Positions 12,231 to 25,400 of a DNA stretch of 64,000 nucleotides are shown piece after piece. The position numbers and the translations under genes are program-made. The notes below the pieces were generated by a model. The model worked only from the letters and a program-made list of their open reading frames with translations. It made no database searches and was not told the DNA's origin. Position 1 is the first letter of the stretch. Each line of letters starts with the position of its first letter. The stretch is from positions 992,001 to 1,056,000 of the forward strand of contig JAECYW010000010.1 in the NCBI GenBank assembly GCA_023014335.1, read 5' to 3'. Source of the stretch: Galerina marginata (taxonomy: Eukaryota; Basidiomycota; Agaricomycetes; Agaricales; Galerinaceae).

Positions 12231-15200
12231 TTATCTAAAGCGCTGCCGCTCAATCACAGATTTCTGCCTTGAGTCGCGAGACACGCGCCTGGATCAGCAG
12301 CATTAGTTAACACGAATAGAAAATAACAATTAAGCCAAACCAGTAGTACTCCATCACATCGCTTTGTCCCAGTTTTCGAAGAAAGTTTTCGTCGTGAGTG
12401 ATGATAATTAATTGAAAGTTCGAATGGGATTTGCGCTCATTGATAATACTGAAGGAAATAAGCAAAATTATATATGATTGGAAATTGTGATGCTTACTCC
12501 ACGAGGCTGGCCTGCGAGAGCATCAATGTTCTCCGTATCAAGCGCATTGGTAGGTTCATCTAGGGCGAGGATGCCACAATTCTGGCCAAAGGAATCCGAA
12601 AGGGCAAGTCGGATGATTATGGACGCTAACATCTTTTGCCCGGCAGAACATCGGCCACGCATGTCCATTTCCACTTGATCCTTGGTCATAACGACCTTAA
12701 GGTCCTAGGATTACGGACATCGACGAAGAAGAGAGGACACGATCACATACCCGATAATTATAGGACCGTTTAGAAGCACCGCCCTCGACATCCGATCGTA
12801 TTTTAATCCCGTCAATATCTAAAGATCATGTGTTAATCGCGAAATTGAACAGGCCGAAGTTTCGGCTCACCAGTTCCTTGATATGTCTTATTCCACAGGT
12901 GCTTCATTGTGTCGTTCACTTCTTCCATTTTGAGACCATGGTACTTCATGATGGCACTGCGTTGGGATAAGAATCCCGAAATTTCCATTCTGCTGGCCGT
13001 TTCACTCACTTGTCCAACGCTTTGGCATACTTTTCCAGGTCACTGTTTGCCATGTCAGAGACCTAAAGACTCGTCATTTGATATTTGCCATATGAAAAAG
13101 GGGGTGAACCAAATACCTTGACTCGAATAAGCTGGTCCGTGTACTTCTTGTATACATCTTTGAATTCCTTTAGATCAGTCTCCAGAGACTTCAACTGGGC
13201 CTTCAACGAGCCCAGTTCTCCTGTCAGTTGATGGTACTAGGCGACAGTCGTATGTTCAATGGAAGGCGAAATGAGGAGGAAGACGGGAAAGAGAGACGTA
13301 CCACTTCACCCAGCTTTTCTTCCCTCCTCTTCGAAGGTTCATATTTATCTTCATAGTTTCTCCGAGCCCTCGCTGCTTCCTCCATATCGTAAGAGTCAAT
13401 CTCCGCCTGAGTTTTCGCGATATCTTTTGTTAGCTTCTGGACAATTATGTTATCCCGAAGATTTGAGATGGTAGCTCCGCTTTCATTAATTTCCTTGTCG
13501 ATGCTCGCAATGACATCTCGAGACCCCTCAATTTGGCCTTGAAGGTCTTGGAGCTGGACGTCGCATTGCTCGAGGCGTGATGAACAGTCTTCTAATGCCC
13601 GAGCTTTCCTCTCCTTGACATATCTGAGAAGGTATCGCCGAGATGTAACGTGTACTTTTCCGTGAAATGTAGTACGTACCGTTCAACATTTTTATTCATG
13701 TCGTTCAATCTGTCCATAGATTTGTTCAAGTCTTCATACAATCGTTGTGCTTCACTAATTTTGGAGTTGAGCTCTCGTTGGACACGCTGGTGACTCTCTT
13801 GAAGAGCGACGATCGGCGCCTGAGCTTCGGATATTTTCGTATCGACGTCCTGCCGAAAGGTGTTGGAGAGGAGGTAAACCGAACCAAATGGTAACCTACT
13901 TTGGCTTGAGTGACATAAGTACCAATCTCCCGTTTCATTCGCTCTATTTCTTCGTCAAGCCTATCCTTTTCTTGGATCTTGCTTGAAAAAATCGCGCTCT
14001 TCAAGTTGCATACTATGCAGGCTGTTTTCGATATCGCGACATAATCGAGATTGCCGGTCCGACTCGCCACTGATGGCTTTGCTCTCTCTTTCGTTCTTCC
14101 GACTAAAAAATCGATGTAAGTCTAAAATCATTTCATAACATGGGCACTCACATGTCCCCAGTTATGCGGCTAAGTTCGTTCTGCACGTCGTCCGCAGGTC
14201 TTGGTTGAACCAGTTGACGACAAGCTCAGCTCCAGTTGGTCAACTTCTTGCTTGGCCCTCTCGACTTCCTTTTGCAGTCGTGATATGGTAATCGCTTGTT
14301 GTTTGAGTGTGAGAACCTCCTTAACCTGACGGTCGAATGTCTTCAAGTTTGTCTCCAATCTGCTAAATGAATATTGAAACCGATCGCCTAGGTGTAGCAG
14401 GCTTACCTCTTCAGCTGTGCGACTCAGCTCGGGATGTGCAGCCTCCAACGTGCTTATCTCTTTTTCGAGAGCTGGGATTTCCTTGGCCTTCATTTCGTTT
14501 CGAGAATCTTGCACAGGTCGAAGGCTATGTAGTGTATCAAGCTCCTCTTGCCATTCTTTAAGCTCTTCCTGAAGCTCGGCGATGTGTTCGGGCGAATCTT
14601 TCTTCATGAAGTCTTTCATCTAGGAAACAGGCATCAGCTTATCATGGCGCTGGGAACCACACCAAGACCCACCTGTTTCTCGAAAACGACGAGGTCTTCA
14701 TTGTTTAGATGCCTATTGCATGCCCCACAGATCTTTTTCCTTTTGCCCTCCTTAAGCAGGTTCTCATAGACGGAACTAGTTCCGAGCGATTTCCCTGTCC
14801 ACCTGCAAAATAGTCCATCAGTATAAGTCTAGGTTGTCATAGAAAATAACCGCACCCTCTCCTCATCTCTACCTCGTCAGCTGCTATCTTGATGGCATCA
14901 TCCAAGGATGCATGTTGTGCTATTCCATCCTTAAGTTTATTCTCCATGCCTATAAACGGGGTACTTAAGCAAGTATGTATTTTTTCAAACCAAGGAAATA
15001 AATACTCTTCAGCTCTGCCTTTTTCTGCTTGAGTTGATTTTTAAGATGGCTGAGATCGAGGTCTGCCTTCTGGAGCTTGCCATTGGCAATTTTGCTTTCG
15101 CCGACTAGCTTCGATTGTTCATTCTCCTTGTCTCTGTAGGAGAAAATAAGAACTTAGTAATGACCCCTGGTAGAAAACGAGGGAATTTACAAGAATAATT

Positions 15201-17323
15201 TCTCGACAGAGTCTTCAATAATCGACACAATCAATATCCCGGCCAGTTAAAGCTTTGAATTTGGTGTTCGTTATGGCCAGGCTAGGGTCACAAAATGAGT
15301 CATGAAAGGCCAGGAAGATCAGATCTCTGCGTTGCCGACCTGTTCTCTATCTCCTAAGGCCTTGGTTTTGACCTCACCCCTTTTCAACTCCAATCTCGCC
15401 CTCGATTCAGCCTGCAAGGATAAGCCCTGGAGCTCAATGTTGAGCTGGTCCCGTTCCTCCTCAAGTATCCGACTCTTGGAGGCTATCTCGGCCAGGCGCA
15501 CGTCGAAATTTGCAGAAGCAATGGTAGACTTGAGTTTTTCCTAGACGATCTTTCTTTTCTTCCATATCGCCCTGCAGGCTACGAAGTTTTCCGGGTAAAT
15601 CTTGTTGACCTTCCAGCACTCTTTCTGTCTTCTTGATTTTCTCTTGCCGTTCAGACTGAAGTCGATGTTAGCTTGTATAAAGTCAGAATTTCATTGGTTT
15701 CTCACAATTTGGTCCCGGAGTCTCTGTTTCTGGGATTTATGACTCTCCAGCTCATAGTCCAAAGCTCGCAACTTTGAATAATAGTCCTCATTCTTGGCCT
15801 TGAGGTCACTCTGAAACAAGGAATTGAATAAAATGGTAGAAATGCTCTAAAGAAGAACACATGCCTGGAGTTTCTCAAATTCGTGTTGCTGTCTTCGCTG
15901 GACATCACCCAGACGAGAAAGGAATTCAAGGATCTTCTCTCGTTCAAGAGGAGAGTGACTAAATCCCTTAATTCCGTAGATATCGCCTATTTCGTGAATC
16001 GCCTGTTCTCGCTGTGCTATGCGTTTTCTTTGTTCCTAGGATGCTTGCAGTGTCAGAGGCGTTTCAAACGATGAGAGGGAATAAATACCTCCGCCTCACC
16101 CTCCAGCCTTCCCCGTTGTGCCAGTAGTTCTCTCTGTTGGCCGAGCACGGCACTTAGCTCTTCCTCGAGGTCGTCCTTCTTGCGTTCTTCCTTCAGTTTT
16201 GTTTCCTTTTGAAAATTAATGTTATCTTCGAACTGGTCTGCACGCAGCTGAAGCTCCTCGAGAGTCCCTACAACATGTTAGCGAGGCGTGGGGAAGTTTG
16301 ATGCATCGTACCTAGCACTTGCTGGTATTTCGATTTTACTTCAGCCAAGTAGTTCTCCGTCTGAGCTTGCCTTCCTCCAGTTTGCCCACAGTGAGATACA
16401 TCTCTCGGAACTTTGAGAAGAGCTCATAAAACTTGCGATTTGAGTCAACAAGGCCATCGTATTGCTGCCTGGCTTCCTCATACTCAACTTCTTTGGCGGC
16501 GATAACTGATTTATGATTTGCAAGACGTTCTTTCAGCTTGTCCGAGTGCGCCTTCTCCCGCGAGAGCGACAGAAGACGCTCCTTTTCAGCTTTGAGGTCA
16601 GCCAAGCGATCCTTCCGTAGAGCTCTTGATGGAGTCTAAAGCCTTTGTATATCTATTCCTTCAAATGAGTAACGGCAAATATCTGTCCTATTCTTCTGTA
16701 CGTGCCTAGTAGCTTCAAAAATATCATCGAATTTCTTCTTTAACGCAGCCTGGTTCTGCCAGAGGCCAATACGAATCCTCTTGATGACAGAATATGACAT
16801 TCTCGAGAACAGCTTTCGAAACACCCAAAAGTTGAGGAATCTCTGTATCTAATTCAGCGCACTTAGTTGAAATAACACCGCGCTACAACAGATTATTCAT
16901 CAATGGATCAGGAAGGAGAAGAAATATAGAAAATACCTTTCCACCTTTGTCGGCATTGCCATCGGCCAAAGCAAGAATATTTTCGAGTGTTTTCATAGTC
17001 AATCCCGCTGTTTTCTTCACAGTGACGCTCAGGTTTCTCACTGCGAGCATCCGTGTGCCATTAGCAGCATGAAAACGAAGCTTGACCTGTGCCTTGACCT
17101 CTTTTTCGTTGGCCATCTTCGGGTCATGGATGAAAGCGCCTCCACGCGTGTTGGGTGGCTGGTCGCCGGTTGTCGCATACTTCAGGCATTCAATAATGGT
17201 CGTTTTCCCACTTCCATTGTGCCCGACAATGACAGTTACCGGAGAGAAAAACTCTATGACCGCTATTTGCTTGTCATCGAATGATCGAATCCCTCGGATG
17301 GCCAGTTTGTTGAGGCAAGCCAT
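12231..17323 (-). CDS. RAD50: RAD50, ATPase subunit of the MRN/MRX DNA repair complex
   Basis: RAD50 is the SMC-like ATPase that, with MRE11 and NBS1/XRS2, tethers and processes DNA double-strand ends. ATG at 17323 begins [17 protein letters not shown], with the Walker A motif GHNGSGKTT at residues 34-42. Many exons then encode long coiled coils. The zinc hook CGAC ([10 protein letters not shown]) lies at 14718-14729 in mid-protein. The C-terminal ATPase half carries the signature [18 protein letters not shown] and Walker [15 protein letters not shown], and ends [26 protein letters not shown] at 12231 after a last intron. Length and domain order match the family. One frame break is apparent near 14196, where removing one base restores TADDVQNEL. 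It is divergent from uL29m, with 267 bases between start codons. Confidence 0.95.
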
Positions 17324-17590
17324 GTGGCACTTGAGCCTGGAAAGACGTGGACAAATACGACGCTTTTCAAGAGTCTTAGTAAAGAGTTTATATTGAGAAC
17401 GTTTCAGGGGTTTGTTCGTGACGATGAGTTTCTCGGGTTCACTGCGACAGCCAGGGGAAAGTTCAAGTTGAAGGTCGCGTCGCGGTCCCGAACCGTGAAC
17501 GCGTCAAAACATAGTATTTGGCTACAACGTCACAATCAAATAATGGGATGGTAACACTGTTCCTTTGCCGGATGGCTGACTTCCGGTCAA
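17324..17590. promoter_or_regulatory. Divergent promoter region RAD50 / uL29m
   Basis: Only 267 bases separate the start codons of RAD50 (minus) and uL29m (plus), so both promoters and 5' leaders must share this interval. No clear TATA box is visible. This is inferred from gene arrangement only. Confidence 0.5.
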
Positions 17591-18330
17591 ATGCTCTCTC
17601 TTACACGAAATGCTTCAAAGCAAGTTTCGCGACCGCTGACACGGTCACTGGCAGAAGTTGTTACCCCCAACGCAAAAGGAGATTTTTCGTCCCGACCTCC
17701 CGACTTTGCAAGACCACAGAAGCCGAAATTATCCAAAAAAGTCCCCGTTAGAGAGGACCATGGTCTTTACGCATTTTTCAGAAGAAAACCTGACGCTGGC
17801 CTGGTGGGAGAAGAGAGGTTCGAAGTGGTTGAAACACCAGAGAGTGGTCAATTAATAACGGGTGAGTTACTTTCTGACGAGTCTAATGTAATTGTTGTGA
17901 CTTGGAATATTAGGTAGAGCTTGGGAAGCCTCTGAATTGCGTAACAAGAGCTTCAAGGACTTGCATACACTGTGGTATATATCTTTGAGGGAAAAGAACT
18001 TACTGGCCACCCAGAAAGAAGAAGCGAGGCGGATGGGCGTCAGTCACGTCGAATTGCAAGTCTCTATGGAAAAAGTTCGCCATGTAAGTCTGTCGTAAAA
18101 TTCATGTCGCTTCTTGATCTTAAGGTCGGGTGCAGTGTCGAAAAACTATGGCGCGTATCAAGATGGTGTTAAATGAACGGCGACTGGCTTATGAAGGCGC
18201 CATGAAAATAGCTGCCAAGGAACAAGCTATGAAGCAGGCCAACGAATATACCGAAGAGGATAAAAAGATCCTTGAGCACCTACGTGCTAAACTGCTCGCT
18301 TCTCGCGCCGGTCATACTATCACTGTGTGA
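17591..18330 (+). CDS. MRPL4: Mitochondrial large-subunit ribosomal protein uL29m (MRPL4/MRP-L47)
   Basis: Component of the mitochondrial 54S ribosomal subunit near the exit tunnel. ATG at 17591 begins [20 protein letters not shown], a basic hydroxylated presequence that fits mitochondrial import. Two introns interrupt the gene, one before [20 protein letters not shown] and one after VSMEKVRH. The segment [39 protein letters not shown] is the diagnostic uL29m core with its LRxKSFxDLHxLW pattern. The third exon is helical ([19 protein letters not shown]) and ends with HTITV at 18330. Length of about 200 residues is normal. It shares its upstream region with RAD50. Confidence 0.93.
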
Positions 18331-18463
18331 GGGTAATGGTTTATTGTCGTACAGCTATTCTATGCTCGAAATAATATCTCATTCGCAAACCAGGGTGTCG
18401 GTTTGAGGATTGGACAGGTGGATATCGTCCGCAACCGGTGACTGTGCTGGTTCCGATTACGGT

Positions 18464-18828
18464 TTACCACACCTTACCGAACCAACATTTTTTGAGGATC
18501 TCGCGTTCCATACTCCAATTCACCATTTCGTGTGATACGAAGCAATCCTTGACTGCTGGGTCTTCGTATTGCTCGATTTGCTTCTTCCCTTGCCGTAGTA
18601 GATGTTCAATGTAGCTGACATTACGTGGATTCACCTTGGAGGCATTTGTGTGGAAGGTATATCGAACATAAAGACGAAACTTCGGCCGAACCGACTCTGG
18701 TTTGGTCTTGACCATCCGAAGAGCTCTATGAAAGAGGCTGAGCTGGTAAAAGTGATCAAGAATAAGATGCCTCACCGTCGATACAAGTGTAATATTTCCT
18801 TCTGGAGCCCAGATTTTGCCGTCGACAT
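18464..18828 (-). CDS. Succinate dehydrogenase assembly factor 1 (LYR protein, SDHAF1/Sdh6-like)
   Basis: LYR-motif proteins of this type act in the mitochondrial matrix to help insert iron-sulfur clusters into the SDH iron-sulfur subunit. The N-terminus only appears when an intron of about 50 bases (starting GTGAGGCATC, ending CATAG) is removed. ATG at 18828 then gives MSTAKSGLQKEILHLYRRAL with the LYR triplet at residues 15-17. The rest has the family pattern of KP, RPKF, NPRNVSYIEHLLRQGKKQIE and a conserved helical end. The protein is about 105 residues, normal for SDHAF1. Reading the exon straight through instead gives a longer frame without ATG and destroys the LYR motif. Other short LYR proteins are the alternative, but the RRGxxQ-like region favours SDHAF1. 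Confidence 0.8.
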
Positions 18829-19435
18829 CGTCGAGAGGAGAGAAGTGTTGATTACAGTTGTTGTTGCCAAATAATGCCTTCGGTAGAGGTGACGTCTTGG
18901 ATGTTGTGTAACACTCTGACGTCAACTCTGAGTGTTAGTCCAGGACTAACTATCGCACTTTTTACAACTACATAACGACCGTGATGACCGCCCCCGCCTG
19001 CTTCTCACTTCCAAATGCATTGTCAATACAGGGTGGAAACTGCTAAAATTCTGGAATTTAAAAGAGTAAGCCACTGGGCTGTAACACACATTGTTGAATT
19101 TTCTTTCACTGATTTCCTATCATCTTGTCACCACAGTCATCGATCTAGTCATCTGTGATTCCCAAGATGTATCAATAAACATATTGCTGAGAGTTGCTGA
19201 GTCGAGGTCGGATACAGTGTCGCTCTGATTCGGGAAGCGCCGGACAATGGCAGTTCATGTTCGCACGCGCCCCATTTTGTCACCATTTACGGTGGTTGGC
19301 GGTGAAAACGCATGCCCGCTCCTCAAATGACATCTTAAAAGAGATTTCTTGACATCGTTTTCTCTGCTTCTTCTCATCTCTGTTTTTAGGCTCCACAGCT
19401 GCTCAGCTGCCCTTCCCTTCCTTTGACCCACCACA
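18829..19435. other. Intergenic, no gene seen
   Basis: About 600 bases between the divergent SDHAF1-like gene and the membrane-protein gene at 19436. It must hold both promoters. No open frame with coding character and no repeat was noticed. Confidence 0.5.
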
Positions 19436-20627
19436 ATGGCCCAAACCGCTACTTTATTCATTGACGACCAAGACTCTCAAGTTCGATATCTCTGTGATTC
19501 TTTACATCAACATGTTGCCGGGTCATACTACAATAACACCTGGTCCACCATACAGAGCGATAACTGCAAAAACGGCTGGTTTGACTACACATTTTACGGT
19601 TTGTTCTTTTTTTCAGCCTGCGCTCACATCGTTCATGCAAGGAATACAGGAACGGGAATTCATGTTGCTGCCTCCATTGCTACACCAGGCGCGAGTTACT
19701 CTGTAAAAATCGACGACGAGGAATTTGTTCCACAATTCGGAAACGGAGCATATGATTCACCTACCTTGTCAGACGGAAAACATACCATCACCTATGCTTT
19801 GGAGTCGACTGGGAAATCTCTCCCATCCTTTGATTACCTGACCGTAAACGCCGGGTCTTCTACCCCACTCCAAGGACGGACGCTTGCTGTCGACGATACA
19901 GATAACTCTATCATTTACTCCGGCAGCTGGAAAAACAGTCCTGCGGTCCCACTTGCCTTTGATTATTCAACATCTCTTTACCGCAATACTACCCATTGGA
20001 GTTCCACCGTTGGAGACTCGTTGCAGTTTAAATTTGAAGGCGCGTTGTCCTTGACTTTTTTATCTGACGGTAAAAGTACTTATATGACATCTTATAGGGT
20101 CATCCATCTCCGTGTTCGGGATTGCCTCGAATATCTCATCGGGCGGTAACATAACAGCTACTTATACTCTCGATGGAGTGGCCCAGGTTCAAAGCCTCCC
20201 GCAGGGAACTCTTGATTCTTTACCCATGGTTAACTTATTCCACGCCGATGTCCAACCTGGAGCCCACACACTCATTATCAATCTCACCGAGATTCAAGCC
20301 CCTCGAGCCTTAGGCATCGATCTCATTGCCTACAATGCGTCCTTTAACAGCATTTCTTCTCAGTCAACCGCTTCATCTTCTTCTGCTAACGGATCCGGCC
20401 TCAAGGTGGGCCCCAAAGTCGGGATCGCTCTTGGTGTGATAGCCGGTGTCGCACTACTGGCTTCCGTTTTTGTGCTCCTGGGCCGACGTTACATTCGTAA
20501 CAGAAATCCGAAGTTCCCACTATCTGACAGTCGTAAGTAGTTTCTAAATTTTATCCAATTCCGTTGCTAATTTCCATTTCTAGTTGAATCTGGTACCAAG
20601 AAGTCGCTCCCACATTCTACCTGGTAA
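19436..20627 (+). CDS. Single-pass membrane protein with two beta-rich ectodomain repeats
   Basis: Function unknown. The type is common in agaricomycetes: an extracellular part made of two similar repeats, a Ser-rich stalk, one transmembrane helix and a short cytosolic tail. Repeat 1 starts IDDQDSQVRY and continues through GSYYNNTWST, FTFYGTGIHVAAS and FDYLTV. Repeat 2 starts VDDTDNSIIYSGSW and continues through FKFEGSSISVFG and IDLIAYNAS. The stalk (SSQSTASSSSANGS) leads into VGIALGVIAGVALLASVFVLL, followed by basic residues. Start ATG 19436 has a good context (CACAATGG). The intron after KFEG appears to use a GC donor; a GT donor would leave an intron of only 28 bases. The last exon ends HSTW at 20627. 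There is no clear signal peptide at this ATG. It may be a cell-surface sensor or adhesion protein, but that is a guess. Confidence 0.75.
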
Positions 20628-21121
20628 ACCACCTAGATGTACTCTCCTTTTTGGCTTGTGTATTACATATGTTCTATCCTTCTTACCTTGGTGTTTGATA
20701 TCCATGCTGTCACTTTTAGTCTCTTCTTGCTGGCAGCCGTGAGCTCGTTGAAAACTCGGCATGGTTCCGAGTTGAAATGGTTCATGGGCTGAGTTCGCTC
20801 TTTGTACTCGAGTATTGTATTAATCCACATGATGATGGCGAATGGACCTCACATGAACTAAAAACTGTCCCTCTTCTTAACTTCCTGCCAAGCAGACTTC
20901 TTGAATGCTATTCAAGCTTCCAGGCCGAGGTAGACTCTTGTCAAGTCATGTTCTGCTGACACTGATTCCGACATCCTTCGCAAACTCGCGACCAAGTATC
21001 AACATTATGTAATCCGCGATTATTTTTATCCAGCAAAGTTCAACTTCCTTGAGCACCATTCACTCGTCAGAGGTTTATAGCCTCCTCTTTCTATGACCAT
21101 TTTTTCCAAAGTACAACCGAC
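20628..21121. other. Intergenic, no gene seen
   Basis: About 490 bases between two plus-strand genes. It must contain the terminator of the first and the promoter of the second. Nothing recognisable was seen. Confidence 0.5.
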
Positions 21122-22339
21122 ATGATGAAGTTAGGAAGCGGGCTAGCGGATGGGTGTCGGAACCGTGCTAAACTTTTATCCAACTTCAAATCTCATGCAT
21201 TCAAAACTCGACGCAATTTCTCTGACACGTCTACTGGTCCAAGCGATCCCCACGCGTATTGCAGAGCCTTCGTTCGAAAACATGACTATGATTCGTTCTT
21301 GAATTCGTATTTCTACCCCCGTGACGCGCAAGATGGATTCTTCGCGATCAAGGCCTTCTCTGTGGGTTGACTCTCTCGAAGCACGCAAATACGAGGTTAA
21401 ACTATGGTGCCGAGAACTTAGGTGGAACTCGCAATGGTTCAAGACCATGTATCGAATGCGATGATTGGGAAAATGAGGATGCAGTTTTGGAGAGACGCAG
21501 TTAAAGGCATAAGTGAGGTGCGTATGCACTCACACTTTTCGAGTTTGCGTCCAACTCAAATGCTCACCTAGGGCAGACCTCCAAAACACCCGGTTGCTCT
21601 TGCACTCTACGAAGCTTCGCAAACAACAAAAATATCCGCATACCACCTCAGGCGGATCGTTGATGCGAGGGTAAGCTTTCCAACACGAACGAAGACGTAG
21701 CACCCTCTAATTTTTGTTCAGGATGCGGAACTACAGACCTCCTCACACCTCACAATAGACTCCTTGACTTCGCATGCAGAAGCCACCTCAAGTACCGTCT
21801 TTTACCTTCTGCTCTCTTTGTTGTCACTGTCTTCTTCGACATTATCGCATGCGGCCTCTCACCTTGGCACAACGCAAACTTTTGCCACGCTTTTAAGAGC
21901 CTTGCCCTTTCACGCAAAGCATGGACGAATGGCGATTCCAGCGGAGATTACTGCCAAACATGGTGTTAGCCAGGAGGACGTTTTTCGACATGGGCCACAG
22001 GCACACGGAATTGAAGATGCAATTTTTGAATTTGCCACCATTGCCCATGACCATTTAAACACGGCTCGGGATATGCTTGTGAACTCTGACGGCTCGAATG
22101 GATGGGTGCCTAGGGAGGCGATGCCAGTCTTTCTCGCTGGGGTACGTGTGGCGTTGTTATGACGGTCGAGGGTGTCGCTGAATATTCGGTATGCTAATTG
22201 ATTATTATAGGTTCCCGTGTCGAACTATCTTAAACGGCTGGAAAAGGCCGGTTTTGACGCGTTTGACCCAAAGTTACAGGCGAGAGATGGACTGCTTGCA
22301 TGGCAGATGTGGAAGAGCTTCTACAGAAAGCAAATTTAA
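21122..22339 (+). CDS. NDUFAF6-like mitochondrial complex I assembly factor (squalene/phytoene synthase fold)
   Basis: NDUFAF6 resembles isoprenyl synthases but works in assembly of respiratory complex I. ATG at 21122 begins MMKLGSGLADGCRNRAKLLS, a basic leader fitting mitochondrial import. Then comes DPHAYCRAFVRKHDYDSFLNSYFYP, the entry pattern of this family. After short introns the chain continues VELAMVQDHVSNAMIGKMRMQFWRDAVKGI, RPPKHPVALALYEA and ISAYHLRRIVDARDAEL. HLGTTQTFATLLRALPFHA and VPVSNYLKRLEKAGFDAFDP follow. The C-terminus LLAWQMWKSFYRKQI is typical. All introns are in phase and no frame problem was seen. Length is about 300 residues. Identity as the NDUFAF6 group rather than a true synthase is inferred from the degenerate aspartate motifs and the leader. 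Confidence 0.88.
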
Positions 22340-22400
22340 AGATAATTAGATTAATTTCCGCATTTGGTAGTCAAGTAGCTAAAATAATTCAACTCCGAAT

Positions 22401-25400
22401 CTGGATCTGAGAAAGGCCTTCTTGGCTTCTACCACCACTAACTTCATATTCCCTCCCTTGAGTCCAGTTACTTCTCTGGCGTCCTCCATCCCCAAGCCAT
22501 ATTTGCTCGTTGTCCCCTCCTTTGAGCACGCCTTCGGCCGCAACGACCTCCGCTTTCGAGACCTCATTGCTTTCGTGAGGGGCTGCTACCCCCTTCCTAA
22601 GCTATGGAACGCCTTTGTGGTCGGTGTATGCGCCTTTTTCCCATGTACCTTGCTCAACTTCATTTGAATTGCAGATGAGGTTCTGCAGCTTGTCTTCTAT
22701 GAGCTTACCGACCCAAGCTCATTGACCCTTGTCTCGCAACGTTTCCACCGCTTCTCGCAGGATCCATATGTCCGGGCCCATTACTTCCTCAATCACTATG
22801 GTCCCGTCGAGGCAATGTACTACGCCCTGGGTCGAGGGAAAGTAGTTACTGAACGAGTTCTTGATGTATGTCACCCCTGTCTTTCTCTCTGGGTCCGCAC
22901 TCAGCCTTGACTTTCTCACCATCACTTCTCCTGCAGATCCTGCTGTCCAGCGGAGCGCATCTCTCCCGCTATCTCATTCAGGTTGCATTTCATCATTACT
23001 TTCATACCCACTCCCACTTTGTCAAGACAAACTGGGTGCGACATGTACCGCTGGATGTCATTCCATACTTTCTCAAGCTGGCCCAGCAGCGATATGGGGA
23101 AATCCCCTGGGCAAAGGTATACCTCTCAGGTTCTTGGGAGGAATTAACTGACCTTATTTTTAGGGAGAGGATGATGGTTCCATTTTCACGACATTTTTGA
23201 AGGAAAGCAGGCTTCCCCCTCCTATGAAAACAGTCACTTGGGAGACTATCAAAACGCTTATGGAGACGTATAATGTACGTCCATATGGTCACTGAATTGG
23301 TTTTCCCTTCTAACAAAGCTATATACAGTTTATCCCCTTCAGCAGCAGAGTGAGTAATATACATGCGACTCTTCGGAGCACATTCCATGCTGACCCTCGA
23401 TTCCTGAGCTTAGGACCCTGTCACGTCCCAGTTTCCTTTAGCATTAGCTATTGAGCCTAGACTGCTTCCATACGCTGTTGCTAATGGATTCTCGTTGGAC
23501 TACAAAGTAACTTCGAATCCAACCTTATACATCCACACGTCTTATATACGCGTCGATTTATTTAGTACCGCGACTTCGTATTCCGAAAAATGTTTGAGCG
23601 ACCATCAACATCGAGCGAGACCCGTGCTGAAGAAATTGCGGATAATGTGAGAGAGCTCTGTAAACTGGATTCTTCGTACGTTACTATTTTTCTATATATT
23701 GGCTACTTCCTGAGGCTGTACGAAAGGATGTTCGTAACTCGGACTGTGGCTGCTGAAGTCTGCATGGAAGCGAAAACCAATGATACTGGGTATGCAGCTC
23801 TAAAACTTCTCGAGAATTCTGGCGACCTCCGGTTTGAATTACCGTAAGTGTTAATCGATCCCCCCACAGAGCCTTTCTAATATAATTCTAAAAAGAATCC
23901 TCGTCGAAGATTTGCTTAGGGTATCCAGCTCTTTGAATAAACTACTTGACCTCGCTGACGCTCTTGCGATATATAGACGTTTCTTACTACACGCTCGATT
24001 TGCAGCTTCACTACTGGAGATATTCTTCTCCACTTATTCGCCGACTTCCCGTCGTCAGATGTGTCGGTGCGCCTAGTCGTGCTGGTTTTGGTCTTCCTCG
24101 CGGCAGATAATCTGTCTATGTCGACGACAGCAATCCGGGCCAAGTTAGAATCTTTGGATCTGACTCCCGTGACCAGAAAAGACGTCTTCAACGTGCTTGT
24201 CAACCCATTTGTTGAAAGGTATAATTCCATCCTGGAATTTGCTCAAAAGGAGGTCGGCGTCAAAGCGGATGGTGCGAAGGGGATGTCACCCACCGAGATA
24301 GAGAGTTTGGTTGAGGACGTTGCTGTAAAATGCTTGGAGATCGCTTGCAAGGTACGTTATCAAAACCAGGCTTCCATACTACGATGTGTCTCACACATTC
24401 TGTCAGGGAAAACTTTTAAAAAGACTTCTCGAAGCATTTCCCCCGCTGAAGACCACTCTGGCATATCTGATTTTGCAGAAATACCAAATTAATCTAGAAG
24501 ACCTTCCATCCTGGGAAGCAGGAATGGAACATCCACCATACGTCGCAAAGTTGTGCCGAGACTTCTTGCGCTACGGTGTCGGCGAAGTGCACACTCTGGA
24601 GAGCCTTGTGCCAGAAACCGACGAGCAGGTCAGCAGCGGGCGTATAGAGGGTGCGGAGGGTTCGGAAGAAGCTCGACCCCTTGTGAAACCTGTGACCGGA
24701 GATGCAGATTTGCATGAGGCCGAAAGGACAGCGGATCTGGTAAGACTGATACGTTTATTCCAAATCATCTCTGATAGACGTCCCTAATTCTTTGATATAT
24801 AGGGCGAAATCACCCAGGAATCTTTAACAACCATGATTCGTCACGATGAAGCTACGCCCATTCGGTCTCGAAGAAGAATTGTATACTCCTATGGTCCATC
24901 TGATTTGAGCTGGAAATTGCGATACCCTCATGGTCAGCCTTTCCCTCCGATTTCGTGGCATTTCTTGACTGGTGGATCAGATCCTACACACGTTGGAAAG
25001 TGGGCGAAGAGTTTGTTTGGCGCCAGGAGCAGTGTGCTGGCAATATTTATGACGCATGCAGTCATTAATGACAATTGCAGTGTATGGAGATGTTAATGGT
25101 TTTTAAATGAACACTAGCTGACCTTCCCTTCCCTTCCAGATGCTACATCACTACTTGATGTATAACGATGGTGGACCGACAAACACTCCATCGACGCATA
25201 TCCCAATTACTCTGAAACATTTCCAGTTGCTTGCGCGCCTGGGCCGAACTCCGGTAGATAATCCTTCATGCATAAAAATTTCAATGTACTCAAAGCTGAC
25301 GTCTGACCCAGAATTTTTATTTGTGGCACGACATAGAAGTCGGGGCTGAATTCTACACGGACGAGTATGAATATATGTCGAAAAGTGATGTCGCTCGAAG

